Part shown: piece by piece, positions 1 to 6,415 of the stretch
How the letters are laid out: every line of letters begins with the position of its first letter
How positions within the stretch are numbered: position 1 is the stretch's first letter
Source of the DNA: an uncultured Desulfobacterales bacterium
GTDB lineage: Bacteria; Desulfobacterota; Desulfobacteria; Desulfobacterales; JAFDCJ01
Reading direction: 5' to 3'
DNA: 7,315 bases
NCBI GenBank assembly: GCA_945787595.1
Contig: CALZJV010000612.1
Coordinates: 1-7,315, forward strand
Translations under genes and position numbers: made by a program
Notes under the pieces: model-generated
Told to the model about the DNA's origin: nothing
What the model saw: only the letters and a program-made list of their open reading frames with translations
Databases searched by the model: none

Positions 1-334
1 GGACCTGAATTGCGAATGCTATCCTCTTGCAGAGATAAAGGATTTGAAAGTTGATGCGCTGGTGAATGCCACTTCCGTCGGTATGACGCCGAATGTTGAC
101 GCAACACCGGTGCCCAGAGTGGTTTTGGAAAATGTCCCGGCCGTCATGGACATCGTATACGCGCCGTCAGAAACCCGGCTTCTGAGGGAGGCGCAACAAG
201 CCGGATGCAAGACGGTTAGCGGCACCTATATGCTGCTCTACCAGGGCGTAGCCCAGTTTGAATTGTGGACCGGCCGCAAGGCGCCGGTTGATGTTATGAA
301 GGAAATTCTATTTTCCCGGCTGCAGGTAAAATAG
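1..334 (+). CDS. aroE: Shikimate dehydrogenase, C-terminal part (5' end outside window)
   Basis: AroE reduces 3-dehydroshikimate to shikimate with NADPH in the cytoplasmic shikimate pathway. The reading frame is open from base 2, so the start lies upstream of the window and about 110 C-terminal residues are visible. Seen: the NATSVGM motif (codons from 65), which follows the nucleotide-binding domain in this family; the MDIVYAPSETRLLREA segment (family usually DxVYxPxxTxLL); and the C-terminal GTYMLLYQG...FELWTG block, whose Gln is a conserved substrate-site residue. The N-terminal substrate domain and the catalytic Lys/Asp are off-window and cannot be checked. It ends with TAG 89 bp before the preferred aroD start on the same strand, consistent with an aroE-aroD operon. 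The C-terminal motifs leave little doubt about the family, but a quinate/shikimate dehydrogenase paralogue cannot be separated from biosynthetic AroE with this portion alone. Confidence 0.92.
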   Translation, partial: DLNCECYPLAEIKDLKVDALVNATSVGMTPNVDATPVPRVVLENVPAVMDIVYAPSETRLLREAQQAGCKTVSGTYMLLYQGVAQFELWTGRKAPVDVMKEILFSRLQVK

Positions 335-413
335 GTGCATAGATTTTTGATAGCGGCGAGCGGGAAAAATGCTTGCAACGGGTTTTACATTATCAACAGA
401 ACTGTGACTGAAT

Positions 414-419
414 GGAGGA
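414..419 (+). promoter_or_regulatory. Ribosome binding site that decides the aroD start
   Basis: GGAGGA lies 4 bases before the ATG at 424. It overlaps the alternative upstream ATG at 412, so it can serve only the 424 start; nothing resembling a Shine-Dalgarno sequence precedes 412. Confidence 0.75.
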
Positions 420-423
420 TGAG

Positions 424-1194
424 ATGAGACTTCAAAGCGAAACCAAAGTTACGGTAAGGGATAAGGTCATTGGTGGACCGGATCCCGTGATCTGTCTGCC
501 GCTGGTGGCCAAGGAAAAATCGGAGGTGTTGCGTCAGGCCGCGGAATTGATACAGTTCGACCCTGATCTGGTGGAGTGGCGCATCGATGGCTACGAAAAT
601 GTCGAAGATGTCGATGACAGTCTCGGGGTACTGAAGGCGCTGCGGGAGAAAATCGGAAATATCCCGTTAATATTTACCTGCAGGATTGATGCGGAAGGCG
701 GCTTTAAACAAATCAGTGCGGACATAAGATTGAAACTGATGCAAGCAACCATCGGATCCGGACTTTTAGACCTTGCCGATGTCGAAATGTGCAATGAGAC
801 GGCTTTCATTGAAAACATTAAAGATGCTGCCGGACGCTATGGAACGCGGCTGATCTTTTCATATCACAATTTCGACCAAACCCCCGATGAAGCGTTTATC
901 TTCGACAAACTGGTGCAAGCCCAGGCGATGGGGGCCGACATCGCCAAGGTGGCCGTTATGCCGAAAAATTATAAAGACGTGCTCGTTTTGTTGAACGCCA
1001 CCTTGAAAGCCAGAACGGAACATCTTGAAATACCCATCATCACGATGTCGATGGGACCCGAGGGAGGAGTCACGCGGCTGGCCGGCGGGCTGTTCGGATC
1101 GGACCTTACCTTCGCCATCGGCAAAGAAGCCTCCGCACCGGGGCAAATCCCCATTGGAGCGCTCCGACAGGCAATGACGGTATTGTATGAGTAA
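424..1194 (+). CDS. aroD: Type I 3-dehydroquinate dehydratase
   Basis: This enzyme converts 3-dehydroquinate to 3-dehydroshikimate by syn elimination through a Schiff-base lysine. It serves both aromatic biosynthesis and quinate catabolism. The protein is about 256 residues, full length for the type I family (around 250). Visible landmarks from the 424 start are: VICLPL strand near residue 23; substrate-site EWRID with E51 and R53; FTCR strand; catalytic His148 in FSYHNF; Schiff-base Lys175 in GADIAKVAVM; and the C-terminal MSMGPEGGVTRLAG loop. The His-Lys spacing of 27 equals that of E. coli AroD (143/170). An in-frame ATG at 412 would add four residues, but the GGAGGA at 414-419 favours 424. 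It sits between aroE and the IclR regulator. Nothing looks damaged. Whether it acts in biosynthesis or in catabolism with the downstream transporter cannot be told from sequence. Confidence 0.95.
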   Translation: MRLQSETKVTVRDKVIGGPDPVICLPLVAKEKSEVLRQAAELIQFDPDLVEWRIDGYENVEDVDDSLGVLKALREKIGNIPLIFTCRIDAEGGFKQISADIRLKLMQATIGSGLLDLADVEMCNETAFIENIKDAAGRYGTRLIFSYHNFDQTPDEAFIFDKLVQAQAMGADIAKVAVMPKNYKDVLVLLNATLKARTEHLEIPIITMSMGPEGGVTRLAGGLFGSDLTFAIGKEASAPGQIPIGALRQAMTVLYE

Positions 1195-1249
1195 AATGAG
1201 TCTCCGAGTATTTCATGCAACAGTGTTATAGAACGTGGAGTCGTGTGCG

Positions 1250-2038
1250 ATGCTGGAAGTTAAAAATCCACCCAAAGAGTCTGCAAAACAGATTGAAAGC
1301 GTTGATAAGGCTCTGGGCATTCTTGAGTGTTTTTCGGACAGAGTACCGGAGTTGTCCCTCAAACAGCTCAGCGAAAAAACCGGTCTGTATAAAAGCCGTA
1401 TCTTGCGCTTATGCGGGACGTTAATGGCGCACGGATTTCTCCTTCGTCAGGAGGGCTCCTTGTACAGGTTGGGCCCCAAACTCATGATGCTTGGAAAGGT
1501 ATATGAACGTTCCAACTCACTGATTTCTGTAGCGCGGCCCATTCTGCGGGAGTTGGCCTCCATCACAGGGGAATCGGCCAAACTTTTTGTCATTCAGGGA
1601 ACCAAACGGATCTGTCTCGTCAGGGAAAAAGGTACCTATCCGCTAGGCTATCACGTTGAGGAAGGCGATAGTTTTGAACTGTACGCCGGAGCCGGTGGCA
1701 AAGCGCTGCTTGCCTATACTTCCAGAGAATTTCGCGATCAGGTATTGGGTGAAAAAGTATTACAACGGCTGACGCCGACAACCATCGTCGAGCGCAGTCG
1801 CCTGGAAAAGGAGTTTGCGGCAATTCGTGAGCGAGGCTATGCATCCAGCAACGGTGAAATTTTCACAGAGGTTGCCGGCATGGCCGCGCCTGTATTTGAT
1901 AATGAGAACAACGTATGCGCTACACTTGCCATTGCCGGTCCAACACAGCGATTCACTGAAGATCAACGCCAGAAGATGCTAGACGGCCTACTGGGCGCTG
2001 CACGCAAACTTTCCCAGTTGTTGGGATATGTCGGTTAG
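1250..2038 (+). CDS. IclR-family transcriptional regulator
   Basis: A DNA-binding regulator of about 262 residues, usual for IclR proteins. The N-terminal winged helix-turn-helix spans about residues 15-75 (SVDKALGILECF, then LSLKQLSEKTGL-YKSRILRLCGTL as the helix-turn-helix, then YRLGPK as the wing). The effector domain occupies about 80-262, with family blocks AGAGGKALLAY, the RGYASSNGE segment and GMAAPVFDNENNVCATLAIAGP. The start was set at ATG 1250 because GGAG (1237-1240) lies 9 bases upstream; a GTG at 1235 would add five residues without a ribosome binding site. IclR regulators often control uptake and breakdown of aromatic or hydroaromatic acids (PobR, PcaU, PcaR in that family). The position just upstream of the TRAP operon suggests that operon is its target, with aroE/aroD also possible. 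The ligand is unknown. Confidence 0.93.
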   Translation: MLEVKNPPKESAKQIESVDKALGILECFSDRVPELSLKQLSEKTGLYKSRILRLCGTLMAHGFLLRQEGSLYRLGPKLMMLGKVYERSNSLISVARPILRELASITGESAKLFVIQGTKRICLVREKGTYPLGYHVEEGDSFELYAGAGGKALLAYTSREFRDQVLGEKVLQRLTPTTIVERSRLEKEFAAIRERGYASSNGEIFTEVAGMAAPVFDNENNVCATLAIAGPTQRFTEDQRQKMLDGLLGAARKLSQLLGYVG

Positions 2039-2137
2039 AAGCGACTTCAAAACGCCATCCGGTGCCCAACAGTTTGGTTGATACAGCTTGCGATCCGCTT
2101 TGCTGCCTGTAGAGTGATTCACATATAAGCGCCGCCT

Positions 2138-2157
2138 CTGGCCAAAAAAACGGCCAG
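2138..2157. repeat. Stem-loop with A-rich loop downstream of the IclR gene
   Basis: CTGGCC (2138-2143) pairs perfectly with GGCCAG (2152-2157) around an 8-base loop of seven A and one C. No T tract follows on either strand, so it is not a textbook intrinsic terminator. It lies 99 bases past the IclR stop and could be a weak terminator, an mRNA structure or a protein-binding inverted repeat. Confidence 0.5.
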
Positions 2158-2201
2158 TCTGATCAAAAAAGAAACTTAACGACATGCAAGTCTATTTTTC
2201 T

Positions 2202-2218
2202 GACAGGATCGACAGGAT
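2202..2218. repeat. Tandem repeat of GACAGGAT
   Basis: GACAGGAT occurs twice, at 2202-2209 and 2211-2218, separated by one C (9-bp period), in an intergenic stretch. Similar multi-copy CAGGAT-type strings occur between genes in various proteobacterial genomes (recalled, not checked), so this may be one copy of a dispersed element rather than an operator. Confidence 0.5.
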
Positions 2219-2229
2219 GGGGTATTACG

Positions 2230-2266
2230 AATTTGTTTATAGGCCCATAGCGTAGAATATTATAAC
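2230..2266 (+). promoter_or_regulatory. Probable promoter/operator region of the TRAP operon
   Basis: The AT-rich stretch contains candidate -10 hexamers TAGAAT (2253-2258), TATTAT (2258-2263) and TATAAC (2261-2266), but only a poor TTGTTT-like -35 (2233-2238) at non-ideal spacing. The imperfect palindrome TATAGGCCCATA (2238-2249, 10 of 12 positions symmetric) would lie just upstream of or within the promoter, a plausible place for an operator. Location is supported by the strong dctP start downstream; the exact boxes are uncertain. Confidence 0.3.
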
Positions 2267-2276
2267 CCGTAACAAA

Positions 2277-2282
2277 AGGAGG
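2277..2282 (+). promoter_or_regulatory. Strong ribosome binding site for dctP
   Basis: AGGAGG lies 5 bases before the dctP ATG. It is a near-consensus site, as expected for an abundantly made periplasmic binding protein. Confidence 0.85.
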
Positions 2283-2287
2283 CGAAC

Positions 2288-3295
2288 ATGTTTCGTTCAA
2301 TCGTGGTGTTAAGTACTGTTTTGACAATCGCTATTTTTTCGGCAACGGCCATGGCGGGACCGACGATCAAACTCGGTCATGTTGATCCTGCATCATGGCA
2401 GAGTTCCAAAAAAGGGGCGGCCGGTACCATCTTCAAGAACATCGTCGAAGGGGAATCCGATATTTCGGTTGAGCTGTTTCCGGCCAAGGCCCTGGGTGAC
2501 GAAAACAGCCTGGTCCAGCAGGTTCAGGAAGGGACCACGCAGATGACCATCGTATCCGGTGCGATGTCAACCGTGTGCAAGGCAGCGGATGTGCTGAACA
2601 TCCCTTACACATTCGCATCGCCCACCATTGCCTGGGACGTCCTGGATGGCCCGTTCGGAATGGAGCTGGCAGAACATTGCCTCAAGAAGACCGGACTGCG
2701 AACCCTGGCCTATGGAGAAACGGGTTTCCGCAACTTCACCAACAACGTACGGGAAATCAAGACACCCGCTGATATGAAAGGCCTCAAGTTCCGGGTTCAG
2801 CCGATCCCGCTATATGTGGAAATGGTCAAAGGCCTGGGAGGCGAGCCGACGCCGATTGCCTGGTCCGAGCTTCCCAATGCCCTGGCGACGGGCGTGGTCG
2901 ATGGCCAGGAGAATCCTGTCGGCGTCATTTACAACAACAAACTTCATAAATTGCAGAAGTATCTGGTGTTAGACGGTCATGTTTACGCAGCCGACTTTAT
3001 TGTGATTAATGATGAATTTTTCCAATCGCTGCCGGCAAAAGACCAGGCGGTCGTTAAAAAAGCAGCACGCATTGCCGGCGTCATGGGGCGTGCTATCCAG
3101 CAGTTTAATACGGCTGAAGGAGTGACCAAGGTTGCGGCTGAGGGTATGCAAGTGTATGCTCCGACTGCGGCGGACCTGGCCCAGTTCAAGAAACTGGCGC
3201 AGCCGGCCGTTAAGAAGTGGCTGGCTGGGGAACTCGGTGCCGATGCCGGATGGATTAAAAAACTTGATGCTGCGATCATGGAAGCATCCAAATAA
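2288..3295 (+). CDS. dctP: TRAP transporter periplasmic solute-binding protein, DctP family
   Basis: This is the periplasmic receptor that captures a carboxylate substrate and delivers it to the DctQ-DctM membrane complex. The protein has 335 residues, usual for the family. Residues 1-23 form a signal peptide: short positive N-terminus, hydrophobic core, then ATAMA with likely cleavage after A23. The mature protein shows the family pattern: IKLGHVDP near the start, GFRNFTNN (R148), TPADMKGLKFRV with R169, the conserved arginine that binds the substrate carboxylate in DctP proteins, and VVDGQENP with N209. The R169-N209 spacing of 40 equals R147-N187 of the sialic acid receptor SiaP. It is the first gene of a dctP-dctQ-dctM operon. 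The substrate is therefore very likely an organic acid. A hydroaromatic acid (quinate, shikimate) is suggested only by the neighbouring aro genes. Confidence 0.95.
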   Translation: MFRSIVVLSTVLTIAIFSATAMAGPTIKLGHVDPASWQSSKKGAAGTIFKNIVEGESDISVELFPAKALGDENSLVQQVQEGTTQMTIVSGAMSTVCKAADVLNIPYTFASPTIAWDVLDGPFGMELAEHCLKKTGLRTLAYGETGFRNFTNNVREIKTPADMKGLKFRVQPIPLYVEMVKGLGGEPTPIAWSELPNALATGVVDGQENPVGVIYNNKLHKLQKYLVLDGHVYAADFIVINDEFFQSLPAKDQAVVKKAARIAGVMGRAIQQFNTAEGVTKVAAEGMQVYAPTAADLAQFKKLAQPAVKKWLAGELGADAGWIKKLDAAIMEASK

Positions 3296-3310
3296 CCAGC
3301 GATAAGTTGC

Positions 3311-3344
3311 GACGACCGGAAGGGAGATTTGCTTTCCGGTCGTC
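3311..3344 (+). promoter_or_regulatory. Strong stem-loop between dctP and dctQ
   Basis: GACGACCGGAA (3311-3321) pairs perfectly over 11 bases with TTCCGGTCGTC (3334-3344) around a 12-base loop. It begins 15 bases after the dctP stop and no T run follows, so an mRNA-stabilising or processing hairpin, or a partial terminator, is more likely than a full terminator. Such an element would allow more binding protein than membrane subunits from one transcript. Confidence 0.7.
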
Positions 3345-3361
3345 CTCCACGTATATCAGCC

Positions 3362-3388
3362 CAGTGAATCGCATCTCCTGTTTCACTG
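3362..3388 (+). promoter_or_regulatory. Second stem-loop just upstream of the dctQ ribosome binding site
   Basis: CAGTGAA (3362-3368) pairs with TTCACTG (3382-3388) around a 13-base loop. An A tract leading into the AAGGAG site of dctQ (3395-3400) follows directly. The hairpin could influence dctQ translation, but a 7-bp stem is short. Confidence 0.4.
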
Positions 3389-3409
3389 AAAAAAAAGGAG
3401 CTGGCATCC

Positions 3410-3964
3410 ATGCAGCGCATCCTTCAACGAACAACGCGCCTTTTTTCGCAATTTGCCGCCGGCGGCGCATCGCTGTCCATGGCTGTGCTATTTTTGATCG
3501 TTTTCACTAACTCCATGCGCCGCTACGCCATCGGCAAATCGTTTGAGTGGGGAGAGGAGCTGCCGATTTTCATCGCCATATACGGTGTCATGTTCGGGAT
3601 TGCCTGGGCGTATATACAGGATCGACACATACGCTTCACCATGCTGGTCGGCTTTCTGTCGGAATTCTGGACCCGAAAGCTTTATATGCTGGTCGACCTG
3701 ATCATGGTGGTAAACGGGGTGTTGCTCACTTACTCCGGCTGGATGTTTGTCATTAAACGGGGCCGCGTGGAGGCTTCCGGAATTATCAACCTGGCCAAAG
3801 ATCTCAGGGCCATGACCGGTTGGGACAGCATGATATGGATCGGACATCAGTATCCCTATCAGGCAGCAATGGTATTGGGCGGTGTCATGCTGGCCATTGC
3901 GGCCCTGCTGAAACTCCTCCAACGTTTAACTGAAAAGCCAGCGCTCGAATCCGTCGGTGGGTGA
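3410..3964 (+). CDS. dctQ: TRAP transporter small membrane subunit, DctQ family
   Basis: This is the small integral membrane subunit of the tripartite transporter, which pairs with DctM and helps dock the binding protein. It has 184 residues with four predicted membrane segments: roughly residues 20-38, 50-67, 85-110 (rich in L/V/M) and 145-165. Between the first two is the family signature RRYAIGKSFEWGEELP, with the conserved Trp-Gly-Glu-Glu. The start ATG has AAGGAG (3395-3400) 9 bases upstream. It lies 114 bp after dctP, separated by two stem-loops, and its TGA ends 4 bases before the preferred dctM ATG, indicating coupled translation. Length and topology are normal, with no sign of damage. 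Confidence 0.92.
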   Translation: MQRILQRTTRLFSQFAAGGASLSMAVLFLIVFTNSMRRYAIGKSFEWGEELPIFIAIYGVMFGIAWAYIQDRHIRFTMLVGFLSEFWTRKLYMLVDLIMVVNGVLLTYSGWMFVIKRGRVEASGIINLAKDLRAMTGWDSMIWIGHQYPYQAAMVLGGVMLAIAALLKLLQRLTEKPALESVGG

Positions 3965-3968
3965 TACC

Positions 3969-5240
3969 ATGGTCTATGCAGTCCTATTTATTTGCTTAAT
4001 GATCGGTGTGCCGGTGGCCTTCTCCATTGTTGCCGCCCTGATATATTTTATGGCGGTCGGCGAGTTTCCCTACCACATTCGTATCGTTGCCACCCAAATG
4101 TTCGGCGGGATACGGTCCTATCCACTGCTGGCCATTCCCCTGTTCATTCTGGCCGGTGAGCTGATGAATGAATCGGGCATCACCAGTCGGATCATTGCCT
4201 TCACCAACGTTTTCGTCGGCCGGTTGCGTGCAGGTCTGGCCATGGTCAATATCTGGGCCTCGGTTATTTTTGCAGGGCTGTCCGGCTCCGCGGTTGCAGA
4301 CACCTCCGCCATTGGACGGGTCTTCATTCCTGAGATGGAAAAGAGGGGGTACCCGCGTGATTTTTCGGCTGCGATTACCGCCGCTTCCTCGGTTATCGGA
4401 CCCATAATTCCACCGAGTATTCCGGTGATCATCTACGCCCTGATCGTGACCGGTGTTTCCGTACCGGGCATGTTCCTGGGCGGTGTCATTCCCGGGATCC
4501 TGCTGGCCATTTTTCTGTCAGTCTATGTAATGATATTTGCCGGTAAGTACCAAATAGCTGAACCGGACAAGTCCGCCGGATCCAAACGAAAAATTCTCTT
4601 CCAGGGCATAATCCCGCTGCTGATGCCGGTCTTTGTGGTGGGCAGCATCCTGTTTGGTGTGGTCACTCCGACCGAGGCTGCCAGTTTTGCGGTGGCCTAT
4701 GCCCTGATTGTCGGCTTGTTCCTGCTCCGGGAAATCAAATGGACCGACTTGCCCAGGATCTTTGCCCGCTCCATGCGGGCCAGTGCCGTCATCATGATCG
4801 TCATGTCCGCTGTTTCCGCTGCCAACTGGCTGTTGACCTACAATCGCATCCCCAACATGATCACCGATTTTGCCCTGGAGTTTATGACCGCAAAATGGAT
4901 GTTCCTGGTTTCCTCGATGGTCCTATTCCTTTTTGCTGGGCTTTTTTTAGAAGGTATCGCCGCGATGCTGGTTTTGGTGCCGATATTACATCCCATCGCT
5001 ATAAGCATGGGGGTTGACCCCACCCATTTCGGTATTCTGGTCGTCTTCAACCTGATGATAGGACTGATCACCCCACCGATGGGCCTGTGTCTCTTCGTGG
5101 CGGATTCCGTCGCCAATGTGGGCCTGGGAGCTCTGACCCGCCAGATCATCCCATTGTTTTTCGTGGAGCTTTTTGTGTTGATCGTTATTTCTTTTTTCCC
5201 GGTGACCGTCATCGGCCTGCCACGCTTGTTTGGTTTCTAG
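3969..5240 (+). CDS. dctM: TRAP transporter large membrane subunit, DctM family
   Basis: This is the large permease subunit, which carries the sodium-coupled transport path. The ATG at 3969 gives 423 residues, typical for DctM (about 425). An in-frame GTG at 3957 would add four residues and overlap dctQ by 8 bases; 3969 is preferred because it gives the usual short hydrophobic N-terminus and has GGTGGG within ribosome-binding distance. Seen: about twelve hydrophobic segments; the FILAGELMNESGI region; GSAVADTSAIG from residue 106; SVIGPIIPPSIP around residue 143; VVTPTEAASFAVAYAL; and GLITPPMG from residue 365. The two TPP/IPP-type motifs are the pseudo-symmetric substrate and sodium-site hairpins of this fold. 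Its TAG stop is part of the ribosome binding site of the following AroE-like fragment. Confidence 0.95.
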   Translation: MVYAVLFICLMIGVPVAFSIVAALIYFMAVGEFPYHIRIVATQMFGGIRSYPLLAIPLFILAGELMNESGITSRIIAFTNVFVGRLRAGLAMVNIWASVIFAGLSGSAVADTSAIGRVFIPEMEKRGYPRDFSAAITAASSVIGPIIPPSIPVIIYALIVTGVSVPGMFLGGVIPGILLAIFLSVYVMIFAGKYQIAEPDKSAGSKRKILFQGIIPLLMPVFVVGSILFGVVTPTEAASFAVAYALIVGLFLLREIKWTDLPRIFARSMRASAVIMIVMSAVSAANWLLTYNRIPNMITDFALEFMTAKWMFLVSSMVLFLFAGLFLEGIAAMLVLVPILHPIAISMGVDPTHFGILVVFNLMIGLITPPMGLCLFVADSVANVGLGALTRQIIPLFFVELFVLIVISFFPVTVIGLPRLFGF

Positions 5241-5244
5241 GAGG
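5240..5244 (+). promoter_or_regulatory. Ribosome binding site overlapping the dctM stop codon
   Basis: GGAGG begins in the last base of the dctM TAG and lies 5 bases before the ATG at 5250. This is a translationally coupled arrangement, showing that a real gene started here even though the remaining ORF is only 63 codons. Confidence 0.8.
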
Positions 5245-5249
5245 TTACA

Positions 5250-5441
5250 ATGCCGCCCACGATAAAATTAGGCTTACTGGGTAACAATCTCGGTCGCAGC
5301 CGGGCAAAGAACCTGCATGAGTTGCTGGGGGAGCTACATGGGTTGAAGGTAACCTACCAGCCTATGGATTTACTCGGCCTTACCGCACCCGTGTCCATTG
5401 ATAGGGAATTGGCGCGATGTCGCGACGAGGGCTTTGGTTAA
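5250..5441 (+). pseudogene. Truncated AroE-family dehydrogenase, N-terminal fragment
   Basis: The 63-residue product matches only the beginning of shikimate-dehydrogenase-family proteins. It has the KLGLLGNNLGRSR first strand and substrate loop, KNLHELLGELHGLKVTYQ helix and second strand, and RCRDEGFG just before where the family continues with GVNVTYP-K (the catalytic lysine segment). The frame hits TAA exactly there; no reading frame downstream restores the family, and the next gene starts 33 bases later. About three quarters of the protein, including catalytic Lys/Asp and the NAD(P) domain, is absent. The usual Ser-x-Ser-Pro of the substrate loop reads S-R-A-K, so the second serine is also lost. 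The strong coupled ribosome binding site means it is probably still translated. It may be a dead remnant of a catabolic dehydrogenase or, less likely, a retained small protein. Confidence 0.75.
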
Positions 5442-5474
5442 CAGCAACCCCTAATAAATTTTCATGGAGGCACT

Positions 5475-6410
5475 ATGAAAGCGGCCCTGCTGATTGAACC
5501 CCGCAAATTAATCGTAACTGATATCCAAGCACCTGCGCCCGGACCCGGAGAAGTGCTCATACGGGTTTCGTTGACCGGGATTTGCGGATCGGACCATACC
5601 CTGTATCACGGAAGATTCGGCGTACCCATGCCAGTTATTCCGGGCCATGAAGCAATCGGGCGGATTGAAGAGATCGGTGACGAAGTATCCGATCTGATTG
5701 TCGGGCAACGGGTCACCATTCAACCGAATTTTTCATGCGGCAATTGCCCATTGTGCCGGACCGGGCATAAAAATATCTGCCCATCCAAAGTCCGGCTCGG
5801 CGTGGATACGAACGGGGTGTTTGCAGAATTGGCTGTGGTGCCAGCAGACTATGTCTGGCCGGTTCCCGATGACCTCGAAGACGAAGTGGCTGTTTTCACG
5901 GAGCCAGTGGCCATCATCGTCCATGCGATAAAAATACGGGCTCCGCAGGACGGTGAGAGAACATTGATATTCGGTGCTGGCATCATGGGTTTGCTGACCC
6001 TGCAGTTGGCCGCGTCCACAGGCGCTGAAGTCACCGCCTGCGATATTGTAGAAAGCAGACTTGAGATGGAATCCTTTTTTGGCGCCTTCGATGTAATTTA
6101 TGAAACCAGCGGTGCGCCCGGAGCTCTCGATCAGGTCATTCGGCTGGCAGCACCTCTTGGCGAGATTGTTGTTCTCGGACTGCCAGGAAAAGACCATCCA
6201 GTGCCAACTGATTTAATCGTACGCAAAGAACTGCAGATCATGGGGTCATTGATCTACACAAACGAATTTCCGGAATCAATGGATATTCTGAAAAGCGGTA
6301 AGATTAAAACCAAGCTGCTAAACACCGGAAAGCTATCACTAAACGAGCTCGATAACGCTTTACGCGAATTTACTTCTCCCGAGAGGATGAAAATGCTGGT
6401 TGAAATTTAA
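5475..6410 (+). CDS. Zinc-dependent medium-chain alcohol/polyol dehydrogenase with an internal deletion
   Basis: A member of the family of sorbitol and threonine dehydrogenases, which oxidise a secondary alcohol with NAD. It has 311 residues against a usual 340-350. Catalytic zinc ligands are present: C37 in GICGSDH, H58-E59 in PGHE, and E143 in TEPVA. The structural zinc set is C88, C91, C94 and C102. The Rossmann fold has GAGIMG at 167-172 and D190 at the end of the second strand, the acidic residue favouring NAD. After SRLEM (ends at base 6068) the family normally has about 25-30 further residues (A-LGA--VI strand and following helix) before the D-V-E-G segment; here it jumps straight to ESFFGAFDVIYETSG in frame. 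The start is supported by GGAGG at 5466-5470. It follows the AroE-like remnant in the TRAP operon. The exact substrate is unknown and activity is doubtful if the deletion is real. Confidence 0.88.
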   Translation: MKAALLIEPRKLIVTDIQAPAPGPGEVLIRVSLTGICGSDHTLYHGRFGVPMPVIPGHEAIGRIEEIGDEVSDLIVGQRVTIQPNFSCGNCPLCRTGHKNICPSKVRLGVDTNGVFAELAVVPADYVWPVPDDLEDEVAVFTEPVAIIVHAIKIRAPQDGERTLIFGAGIMGLLTLQLAASTGAEVTACDIVESRLEMESFFGAFDVIYETSGAPGALDQVIRLAAPLGEIVVLGLPGKDHPVPTDLIVRKELQIMGSLIYTNEFPESMDILKSGKIKTKLLNTGKLSLNELDNALREFTSPERMKMLVEI

Positions 6411-6415
6411 CGACA

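Larger units (their letters stand above)
2039..2287. other. 249-bp intergenic region between the IclR gene and the TRAP operon
   Basis: No credible gene is present. It holds a 6-bp stem-loop (2138-2157), a tandem 8-mer repeat (2202-2218), an imperfect 12-bp palindrome (2238-2249), an AT-rich probable promoter (about 2230-2266) and the dctP ribosome binding site. The length and content fit a regulated promoter region for the transporter operon. Confidence 0.7.

Noticed and set aside
373..393. TTGCAA/CATTAT promoter upstream of aroD
   Set aside because: The spacing between the boxes is about 9 bases, far too short for a sigma-70 promoter; read-through from aroE is simpler.
1225..1234. GTTATAGAAC imperfect palindrome upstream of the IclR gene as an autoregulatory operator
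   Set aside because: It is only 10 bp with imperfect symmetry, and no convincing second copy occurs at the dctP promoter; expected by chance.
2138..2157. Intrinsic terminator for the IclR gene
   Set aside because: The stem is only 6 bp and no T tract follows on either strand; kept as a plain stem-loop.
2983..3420. 145-codon open frame on the minus strand across the end of dctP
   Set aside because: It is antisense to a well-supported DctP gene, its product has no recognisable motif, and it arises from codon bias of the real gene.
3307..3510. 67-codon plus-strand frame spanning the dctP-dctQ spacer
   Set aside because: It overlaps dctQ out of frame and runs through the two hairpins, with no family resemblance.
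3488..3922. 144-codon minus-strand frame inside dctQ
   Set aside because: It is a His/Gln-rich translation typical of the antisense of a membrane protein, and dctQ is clearly the coding strand.
4838..5212. 124-codon minus-strand frame inside dctM
   Set aside because: It is the antisense shadow of the conserved DctM C-terminal half.
5733..6197. 154-codon open frame on the minus strand inside the dehydrogenase gene
   Set aside because: It is fully antisense to a gene with complete zinc-site motifs; no family features or ribosome binding site support it.
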